A DNA stretch of 38,087 nucleotides, taken from the NCBI GenBank assembly GCA_021811265.1, contig JAJZPH010000015.1, positions 1-38,087 of the forward strand. The letters run 5' to 3'. Below the pieces are notes generated by a model. It had not been told where the DNA came from, searched no databases, and saw nothing but the letters and a program-made list of their open reading frames with translations. Source of the stretch: a bacterium (GTDB lineage Bacteria > Chlamydiota > Chlamydiia > Chlamydiales > SM23-39). A program made the translations under genes and the position numbers. Shown here piece after piece: positions 32,715 through 38,087 of this stretch. Within the stretch, counting starts at the first letter, position 1; the number at the start of each line of letters is the position of its first letter.

Positions 32715-32743
32715 CACATATAAATTAATGAGAATGTTTTCAA
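32715..32743 (-). promoter_or_regulatory. Candidate promoter of the exporter operon
   Basis: Minus strand TTGAAA (32743-32738), 17-nt spacer, TATGTG (32720-32715); TATATG at shorter spacing is an alternative -10. Lies about 35 bp before the adaptor start. No clear operator palindrome. Confidence 0.45.
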
Positions 32744-32747
32744 CGTT

Positions 32748-33341
32748 TTATTTTATGGGAAATCCTACAAGCGTTTGATAACAAGACAAGAGATGGTCGA
32801 CGCCATTCATCGCTCGATGAGGGAGGTTTTCTTTAGGCAGGTGATAAAAGGCGGCAATCTGATCTTTGGAAAGACCTATATCCCAAGGAAATTTTTCTTT
32901 GTGATTTTTTTGTGCTTTGTCCATTTGTAAGGCCCAGAACATGGAGGCCAAGTCGAGCCAATGATAGGGCCAAAAAAGTTTTTCTTGCAAATCGGCATCG
33001 ATCAACTGGGAGAAGAAGCTGCGATCAAAAGAAGGGTTTTGACAGATAAAAATGGCATTTTTGCGATCGATGTGCATTTTTTGAAAAGAGGCAATAATTT
33101 CTTCTGCGCTCTTTTTTTCCAAAATTCCTTTTTTTTTGAGTAGGTCGAGAGTAAAGCCATTGATCTTGAGACTAAAAGGATCGCTCTTTGCCCACATTTC
33201 TTCTGGTTGTAGCACAATGGCTTGGTAGCTTTCCTTTAGTTCTCCTGAAGAAAGATCGACAATTTTATAAGCAATTTCCAAAATCTTGTGGATTTTTGGA
33301 TTGAGTCCGTTGGTTTCCGAATCTAAAAAAATTCCAAACAT
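32748..33341 (-). CDS. DEDDh-type 3'-5' exonuclease (DnaQ-like)
   Basis: 197 aa from ATG 33341, chosen because AGGG lies at proper spacing and the exonuclease fold starts at once; the longer frame adds 14 residues. ExoI FLDSETNG (Asp7, Glu9), ExoII CQNPSFDRSFF, and ExoIII HRAMNGVDHLLSCY (His then Asp five residues on) give the DEDDh active site. It lacks a polymerase domain. Possible roles are proofreading subunit-like or RNA/DNA trimming. It is upstream of the exporter operon on the same strand, 66 bp away, without known functional link. The subfamily is not assigned. Confidence 0.85.
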   Translation of the reverse strand: MFGIFLDSETNGLNPKIHKILEIAYKIVDLSSGELKESYQAIVLQPEEMWAKSDPFSLKINGFTLDLLKKKGILEKKSAEEIIASFQKMHIDRKNAIFICQNPSFDRSFFSQLIDADLQEKLFWPYHWLDLASMFWALQMDKAQKNHKEKFPWDIGLSKDQIAAFYHLPKENLPHRAMNGVDHLLSCYQTLVGFPIK

Positions 33342-33606
33342 CTTGCACCCTATCAGAGAAACTAACTTGAGAAAGAAAAACAATAGCCCCTTTTATGATT
33401 TTAGTAAGAGAAATTTGATAATATTTTTTTTGCGAGAATTGCAAGTATTTAAATAATAGCAAGATGTAAAAACAACTGTAAGATAGGTTCTTTGTCCTTT
33501 CAAGGGAAGTTAGCTGCCTTAAGAAGTGTGGCGAGTCTTAGAAAAACTTTTGTTATGGAGCCCTTTGGCTGGTTTCTGCTATATTTTTTACAAAAGAGGT
33601 CTCTTT

Positions 33607-34017
33607 GTGGCGCTACCCAAACAAAAATTTCGCGAACTCATTGTGCAGCTTCTCTACAGTGAAGAGTTTTCTCAGGGAGATGAGAAATCTCTTGTAGAGT
33701 TTGCGATGGAGCAGCTCAAAACAACAAAACGAAATGCAAAAGAAGCTTTTGCTTATGTGCAAGCGATCTGTAAACAGAGGGATTTTTTAGACGAAAAGAT
33801 CAAAAAGCTATCTGTTGCTTATGAATTTGAACGTATTTCTCCAGTAGAATTGAATATTTTGCGCTTGGCTGTTTTTGAGCTTTGCATTGAAGAAAAAACA
33901 CCCCAACGAGTTATTGTGGCGGAAAGTATTCGTCTCTGCCGCAAGTTTGGAACTCCTGAGAGCGCCCGTTTTATCAACGCTCTTTTGAGTGCTCTGATAA
34001 GCAGAGAGGAAGGATGA
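33607..34017 (+). CDS. nusB: Transcription antitermination factor NusB
   Basis: With NusE binds boxA RNA to promote antitermination on rRNA operons. From GTG 33607 the product is 136 aa, the usual NusB length; GAGG lies 7 nt ahead. The longer frame from GTG 33526 encodes a hydrophobic leader not found in the family. Family features: KFRELIVQLLYSEEF at the N-terminus and SPVELNILRLAVFEL plus VIVAESIRLCRKFGTPESARFINALL at the C-terminus. First gene of a nusB-murB-PHP-folC operon; murB starts 11 nt downstream. The 16S gene that would use it lies 3.9 kb downstream. Confidence 0.92.
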   Translation: MALPKQKFRELIVQLLYSEEFSQGDEKSLVEFAMEQLKTTKRNAKEAFAYVQAICKQRDFLDEKIKKLSVAYEFERISPVELNILRLAVFELCIEEKTPQRVIVAESIRLCRKFGTPESARFINALLSALISREEG

Positions 34018-34027
34018 TCGCCACTCT

Positions 34028-34900
34028 ATGCACATCGAGAAAAAAATCGAAAAAAACCGCTCCTTAAAAGAGTTGACTACTATGGGTGTGGGAGGGGTGG
34101 GCTCCTATTATCTTTTAGTCACAGAGATAGACGAGTTAAAAGAGGCTTTGCACTATGCTGCTTCTGCGCATTTACCCTATTTCGTATTAGGAAAAGGCTC
34201 CAACACTCTTTTTGACGATCGGGGGTTCGCGGGCCTTGTGATTCACAATCAGATAGATTTTTTTTCACAAGAAAAAGAGAAAATTCGGGCAGGGGCTGGG
34301 TTGAGTTTTGCGTATCTTGGCGCGAAAAGTGTCCAGAGCTATTTGTCGGGATTAGAGTTCGCGTCTGGGATTCCTGCGAGTGTAGGAGGTGCTATTTACA
34401 TGAATGCTTCTGCACATGGACACACCATCTCTTCAGTTCTCGAAGAAGTGCTTTTCATTACCGAAGAGGGAAGAGAAGAGATTTTTCCTGCCTCTGAACT
34501 GCAATTTTCCTATCGCACTTCTTCTTTTCAAAAAATGAAAGGAGCCATTGCAAGTGCTCTTTTTTGCCTCAAACCCTCTTTGGATGCAAGAGAAAGAGAG
34601 ATGGGTTATTTAGAATATAGAAAAAAAACGCAACCTTTGCACCAAAAGAGTTCCGGCTGTGTGTTTCGCAATCCTCCGGGGGGAGTATCTGCGGGAGCTT
34701 TGATTGAGAAGAGCGGATTGAAAGGCAGTAGCATTGGGGGTGCGAAAATTTCCGAAAAACATGCAAATTTCATCGTGAATACGGGTGGTGCTTCTTGTCA
34801 TGATGTGGCAGAGCTGGTTGCTCTGGCACAAAGAAAAGTATTTGCAATCTTTGGTGTTTTTCTCGAAACAGAGGTTTGTTTTATTTCTTCTGGAGAATAA
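34028..34900 (+). CDS. murB: UDP-N-acetylenolpyruvoylglucosamine reductase (type II MurB)
   Basis: FAD-dependent reduction producing UDP-N-acetylmuramate for peptidoglycan. 290 aa. FAD-binding YFVLGKGSNTLFDDRGFAG (51-69) and GIPASVGGAIYMNASAHG (114-131) are present, catalytic Ser209 lies in KSSGCVFRNPPG, and GLKGSSIGGAKISEKHANFIVN (230-251) and the C-terminal Glu of LETEV complete the active site. The type II loop arrangement (as in S. aureus) is clear. The Shine-Dalgarno is weak, consistent with coupling to nusB 10 nt upstream. It supports a functional muropeptide pathway. Confidence 0.95.
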   Translation: MHIEKKIEKNRSLKELTTMGVGGVGSYYLLVTEIDELKEALHYAASAHLPYFVLGKGSNTLFDDRGFAGLVIHNQIDFFSQEKEKIRAGAGLSFAYLGAKSVQSYLSGLEFASGIPASVGGAIYMNASAHGHTISSVLEEVLFITEEGREEIFPASELQFSYRTSSFQKMKGAIASALFCLKPSLDAREREMGYLEYRKKTQPLHQKSSGCVFRNPPGGVSAGALIEKSGLKGSSIGGAKISEKHANFIVNTGGASCHDVAELVALAQRKVFAIFGVFLETEVCFISSGE

Positions 34901-34902
34901 GT

Positions 34903-35730
34903 ATGAGTTTTCGTGCAGATCTTCATTGCCACAGCAGCTATTCGGATGGTGCCCTACTTCCTGAAGAACTACTGTGCATGGCACGAGAAGTGGGACTGCA
35001 AGGTCTTTCGATCACGGATCACGATACAGTGGATGCTTATACAGAAGATCTTTTTGCAAAGTCGCGCCAGCTGCAAGTCGAGCTTCTTTTGGGAGTAGAA
35101 ATTTCCTCACAATGGCAAGAAGAGAATGTCCATGTTCTGGGCTATGGCATTGATCTGGGTGCGAAAAATTTTACAGAATTTTTAGCTGATGTGCAAAGGC
35201 GGCGTTATAAAAGAAATCTAAAAATTTTAGAAAAGCTTGCGGCAAGGGGAATGGTGATTACACCCGAAGAACTTGCTGAGCATGCAAAAAGATGTAGCGG
35301 TGGCCGTTCGGCATCGGTAGGGCGCCCTCACATTGCAGCTCTGCTTGAAGAGAAAAAGCATGTCTCCTCCTACTCTCAAGCCTTTCAACTATTAAAGGAT
35401 GGCGGTAGCTGTTATGCACAAACGGAGAGATACTCTTCTGCAGACGTGATTGATCAAATTCACGAGGCAAAGGGCAAGGCCGTTCTCGCACATCCTAGCC
35501 AAATTGTTCATAAACGGGTACTCGATGCGCTTTGCACCCTTGCTTTTGATGGAATCGAGGGACATGATTCTTTACACAAGAAAGTAGAGGAAAAAAAATG
35601 GGCGCGTATTGCAAGTCAAAAGGGATGGATTGTAACGGGAGGTTCTGATTTTCATGGTGAGAAAAGGGGCTACGGCTTTCTTGGAAGTTCCTGGGTTGGG
35701 CGAGAAGTTTTTGATAGGCTGATGAGATGA
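34903..35730 (+). CDS. PHP-domain phosphoesterase (YciV/TrpH/RNase AM-like)
   Basis: Metal-dependent phosphoesterase, 275 aa from ATG 34903 (GGAG at 34892-34895; the frame extends 9 codons upstream into murB). DLHCHSSYSDG (PHP motif I), SITDHDTVDAY (motif II), EISSQW (about 69) and a C-terminal GSDFHGEKRGYG with Asp and His ligands are all present. Relatives act as 3',5'-nucleoside bisphosphate phosphatases or 5'-3' exoribonucleases, so either is possible. Translationally coupled: 2 nt after murB and overlapping folC by 4 nt. Confidence 0.88.
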   Translation: MSFRADLHCHSSYSDGALLPEELLCMAREVGLQGLSITDHDTVDAYTEDLFAKSRQLQVELLLGVEISSQWQEENVHVLGYGIDLGAKNFTEFLADVQRRRYKRNLKILEKLAARGMVITPEELAEHAKRCSGGRSASVGRPHIAALLEEKKHVSSYSQAFQLLKDGGSCYAQTERYSSADVIDQIHEAKGKAVLAHPSQIVHKRVLDALCTLAFDGIEGHDSLHKKVEEKKWARIASQKGWIVTGGSDFHGEKRGYGFLGSSWVGREVFDRLMR

Positions 35731-37001
35731 GTCGATATCATACTCTGTTAAAAAAAGTTGTCGAAGCGCCTCCCCTGAGAGACAACTATCATCTACATCA
35801 CATGCAGATGATGCAACAGGAGCTCGGATTTCCTGATCGATCTTTTGTAACCATTCATGTAGGGGGAACCAATGGGAAAGGGTCGGTTTCTACTAAAATT
35901 GCTGCGGGCTTACAGCTATCTGGAGTGCGCACAGGACTTTACATTTCTCCTCATGTTTCTACTTTCAGGGAAAGAATTTCGATCAATGGAACGATGATTG
36001 CGCAAGAGGATGTGGTTTTCGGTCTTGAGAAATTATTTTCCCTTGCGCAAAAGCTTTCCCTGAACCTTTCCTTTTTTGAACTGACAACGCTTCTCTGTTT
36101 TGACTACTTTGCACATGAGAAGGTAGAAGCAGCGGTCATTGAGGTGGGATTGGGAGGAAGATTGGATGCCACCAACGTCATTCAACCCTGCTTGAGCGTC
36201 ATAACCTCCATCAGACAAGATCATACGCAACTATTGGGATACCGCGTTGAACAAATTGCTAGGGAAAAAGCGGGTATTATCAAAAGAGGAATTCCTCTGA
36301 TTTTAGGCCCTAAAGCTCAGCAGCGAATCGTGAAAAAGCAGGCCTTTTTGAACCAAAGTCCATGTACTCTTGTTTCTAAAAGAGGGTGTCATTTTGATGA
36401 GGAGGACCGGTGGATTGCCAAAGCCGCGCTGCAAGAACTAAAAAAACAATTTCCTTTGAAAAAAGAAGCGATCGATGAAGGAATTACAAAACGGCCCAAG
36501 TGTCGTTTTGAAATTGCGAGCGACACATCTTCTTTTGCAAAGAATTTTCCTTCATTTCCCAAAGCCATCATTTTTGATGTTGCTCACAATCCCGATGGGT
36601 TTCGCGCTCTGAAGCAGGCTTGGCGCTATTTTTATTCCCACCAAAAGCCGCGTGTTATTTGCGGCATGTCAAAAGATAAGGACATTGCTCGGTGCATGGC
36701 AATTCTTTCGCAATTTGCTTCTCATGTGCATCTGGTAGAGGCGCGCCACCATCGACTTGCATCTCCCAAAACGATTGCTCTGTTTTTACAAAGAGCTGGT
36801 TTTGAAAGCATATCTATTGAAAAAAAGTTAAGCGAGGGTGTCCAAAACGCTTTTTATCTTGCTTCGCAAAGAAAGGAACCGCTGCTCATTTGCGGTAGTT
36901 TTTTCATTATGAACGAGGTGAGAAAAGCGCTGCGGATTGAAGAAGAAAGAGATGTAGATGAAATTGTGCCGACGGGCTCTGAAGAAAGCCCGCCAGCTTG
37001 A
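35727..37001 (+). CDS. folC: Folylpolyglutamate synthase / dihydrofolate synthase
   Basis: Adds glutamate to dihydropteroate and folates. 424 aa. P-loop VGGTNGKGSVSTK (45-57), the SPHVSTFRERISING strand (about 73-87), EVGLGGRLDATNVI (about 138-151) and C-terminal FDVAHNPDGFRAL (about 280) are all present. No folP or folA lies beside it. The start overlaps the PHP gene stop (ATGA). A stem CGGGCT-N8-AGCCCG (36973-36992) inside the last codons may contribute to termination but has no T-run. The C-terminal tail (ERDVDEIVPTGSEESPPA) is an acidic, disordered extension. Confidence 0.94.
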   Translation: MSRYHTLLKKVVEAPPLRDNYHLHHMQMMQQELGFPDRSFVTIHVGGTNGKGSVSTKIAAGLQLSGVRTGLYISPHVSTFRERISINGTMIAQEDVVFGLEKLFSLAQKLSLNLSFFELTTLLCFDYFAHEKVEAAVIEVGLGGRLDATNVIQPCLSVITSIRQDHTQLLGYRVEQIAREKAGIIKRGIPLILGPKAQQRIVKKQAFLNQSPCTLVSKRGCHFDEEDRWIAKAALQELKKQFPLKKEAIDEGITKRPKCRFEIASDTSSFAKNFPSFPKAIIFDVAHNPDGFRALKQAWRYFYSHQKPRVICGMSKDKDIARCMAILSQFASHVHLVEARHHRLASPKTIALFLQRAGFESISIEKKLSEGVQNAFYLASQRKEPLLICGSFFIMNEVRKALRIEEERDVDEIVPTGSEESPPA

Positions 37002-37015
37002 AACGTGCTAATTTG

Positions 37016-37405
37016 TTAATAAATGGTATAGAGACTTGCGTATAGGAGAAAAACTCCTACAGCGAGCATGACCCATACCAGACGATGAGGTAACTTTTTC
37101 ATAGTTGCTTTTTTACAATATTGCATCATTTTTGTTTGGAAACAGAGCCTCAATATTCCCGAGACAAGAAGGATCCATCCGACCAGAGTGACCAATCCTC
37201 TCCAATCCATAGACCAAATATTATGAGTGAAGACGATCAGCAAGCCAAAGAAAAAAGTAGTTCCGCTAACGAGAATCCACAATGTGGAATTTTCAGCGAT
37301 TTCATTGTAGGCTTTTTCATGCAGCTTTTTGTTAAACAAAAACGCCAGGCTCATAATAATGAAGTTGATGCCTATGAATTCTCCTAAAAAAATTGAATAT
37401 GCCAT
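37016..37405 (-). CDS. Small integral membrane protein, four TM helices, unknown
   Basis: 129 aa from ATG 37405, with GGAGG upstream. Four hydrophobic segments (about 5-23, 41-59, 70-87, 110-128) lie between short basic loops. The motif TMKKLPHRLVWVMLAVG precedes the last helix. It vaguely resembles HdeD/DUF308-type small membrane proteins, but no diagnostic motif is present and I do not assign it. Convergent with folC, 14 bp away. Confidence 0.65.
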   Translation of the reverse strand: MAYSIFLGEFIGINFIIMSLAFLFNKKLHEKAYNEIAENSTLWILVSGTTFFFGLLIVFTHNIWSMDWRGLVTLVGWILLVSGILRLCFQTKMMQYCKKATMKKLPHRLVWVMLAVGVFLLYASLYTIY

Positions 37406-37506
37406 TTTTGGATATCCTCCAGATTTAATCCATAATTTGTTCTTTAACAAAAATCGGAATTAAAAAAATAAAAAACCAGATCTTCGAAGAATTCGCCTCG
37501 CACATA

Positions 37507-37547
37507 GAGGGTGCTCTCTTTGCGTGCAAATTAAAGAGAACGCTCTC
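37507..37547. other. Long imperfect hairpin (14 of 15 pairs)
   Basis: GAGGGTGCTCTCTTT pairs with AAAGAGAACGCTCTC (two G-U pairs, one mismatch) around an 11-nt loop. No T-run follows on either strand. It could be a leader structure of the membrane protein transcript (minus) or an rrn upstream element. Confidence 0.45.
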
Positions 37548-37564
37548 ATGTATCCAAATAGCTT

Positions 37565-37606
37565 AAAAGTCAGTTTTTGTTGTGCTCCAAAAAATGACTT
37601 TTTTTT
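37565..37606. terminator. Bidirectional terminator-like hairpin upstream of rrn
   Basis: AAAAGTCA-G-TTTTT and AAAAA-A-TGACTTTT form an 8+5-bp stem with one mismatch, loop of 10 nt. On the plus strand T residues continue (to 37606). It would stop read-through into rrn from the folC side, or the minus-strand transcript. Confidence 0.5.
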
Positions 37607-37880
37607 GGATAGAGTTCTCCAAAAACACTTGTGCAAAGCTGCGATTTTGTCAGCGAGGCAAAGAAAATTATCACGCGATTCAATTTTCACCTTGCGATAA
37701 AATCGATGCGTGTAATATGTTTGACCTATTCTTTAGAACCAATCATGGATTCAAGAGAAAAAGAGCAGCGAGACTGCTTAAGTGGTATTTTTGACAGTGG
37801 AAGAGAAGAGACGAAAGTGAAGTTTGTGTGAGTAAGAGACAAAAGTTTTTTACTCCGTCAAAATTTTTTATTTAAAAAAG

Positions 37881-38087
37881 ATCAATGAGAATTTGATCTT
37901 AGTTCAGATTGAATGCTGACGGCGTGGATGAGGCATGCAAGTCGAACGAAGCTATGGGGTAACTTGTAGCTTAGTGGCGGAAGGGTTAGTAATACATGGA
38001 CAATCTGCCTCTTACCTGGGGATAACGGTTGGAAACGGCCGCTAATACCGAATGAGGTAACACAAGGCATCTTGTGACTATGAAAGT
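37881..38087 (+). rRNA. rrs: 16S ribosomal RNA, 5' part (runs off the window)
   Basis: The 5' end, AGAATTTGATC-TTAGTTCAGATTGAATGCTGACGG, aligns with E. coli positions 8-45. The GGCGTGGATGAGGCATGCAAGTCGAACG stretch carries the Chlamydiales-specific signature used in order-specific PCR. Mature start estimated at 37881 by counting back from the GAGTTTGATC-equivalent. Only about 207 nt of the gene are in the window. Confidence 0.95.

Larger units (their letters stand above)
37406..37880. other. 475-bp leader region between the membrane protein and 16S rRNA
   Basis: Contains two strong hairpins (37507-37547, 37565-37606) and the 16S upstream region; no ORF with a ribosome site is seen. Promoter-like pieces are TTGCGA-N15-TAATAT (about 37693-37719) and TTGACA at 37789-37794, but neither pairs with a convincing partner. 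An inverted repeat AAGATCAA-N7-TTGATCTT (37879-37901) spans the 16S 5' boundary. Confidence 0.5.

Noticed and set aside
33526-33606. N-terminal extension of NusB
   Set aside because: The GTG at 33526 has no Shine-Dalgarno and the added hydrophobic residues are absent from NusB; GTG 33607 has GAGG at good spacing and gives the family length.
37582-37831. 70- and 66-aa plus-strand ORFs upstream of 16S
   Set aside because: No ribosome site, atypical composition, overlapping a terminator-like stem; probably non-coding leader.
1-38087. CRISPR arrays, insertion sequences, integrases and canonical tRNA genes
   Set aside because: Scanning by eye found no regularly spaced repeats, no transposase or recombinase motifs and no tRNA T-arm signature other than that of tmRNA.

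Overview
The last ~200 bases are the start of a 16S rRNA whose first positions carry a diagnostic Chlamydiales signature (GGCGTGGATGAGGCATGC at about 37920-37937). Protein content agrees: a eukaryote-like type 2 isoleucyl-tRNA synthetase next to an oversized signal peptidase I (the ileS-lepB pair is also adjacent in Chlamydia), a TyrP-type transporter, and a tmRNA whose tag begins AEP as in Chlamydia. Glucoamylase, hybrid cluster protein, nicotinate phosphoribosyltransferase, PolX and a complete YbhGFSR-like exporter are not typical of the reduced Chlamydiaceae. The source is therefore most likely an environmental, amoeba- or arthropod-associated chlamydia (Parachlamydia/Waddlia/Simkania/Rhabdochlamydia grade). 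I cannot assign a genus from sequence alone.

Layout. 1-3.4 kb: end of an unknown gene, then an azoR-glucoamylase pair behind a perfect 16-bp palindrome, and a CrcB fluoride channel. 3.4-7.2 kb: an accessory-looking block with an AlkD-like glycosylase, two GNATs, an APH-type phosphotransferase and YbaK. The second GNAT and ybaK both appear frameshifted. The 1.3-kb stretch holding them is bounded by a 14-nt direct repeat that coincides with the 3' end of ssrA. 7.3-7.8 kb: tmRNA (ssrA) with promoter and terminator, coding an 11-residue tag. 7.9-15.6 kb: ileS and, convergent, lepB; behind lepB on the minus strand are two tandem paralogous coiled-coil proteins with a very AT-rich, strong-promoter leader, then a secreted unknown. 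15.7-21 kb: a small secreted protein coupled to pncB, a two-TM protein, YggU, TyrP, and a 406-aa unknown. 21-24.4 kb: an operon of a 115-aa unknown plus hybrid cluster protein behind a good sigma70-type promoter, then a Pif1/RecD-like helicase. 24.4-26.2 kb: PolX. 26.3-32.7 kb: a five-gene exporter operon (adaptor, dual ATPase, two ABC-2 permeases, outer-membrane factor). 32.7-37 kb: a DEDDh exonuclease, then the nusB-murB-PHP-folC operon. 37-38 kb: a small membrane protein and a structured leader before 16S rRNA.

How parts fit. Hcp (NO/hydroxylamine detoxification), AzoR, AlkD and the exporter are consistent with coping with host or environmental stress. pncB gives NAD salvage, TyrP amino-acid import, and murB with nusB and folC are housekeeping. 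The best candidates for undescribed biology are the unknown partner of Hcp, the tandem coiled-coil pair beside lepB, the possible ssrA-linked insertion with decaying genes, and recurrent palindromic intergenic elements. Start sites were corrected from the longest ORF where a Shine-Dalgarno sequence or family length supported an internal start.
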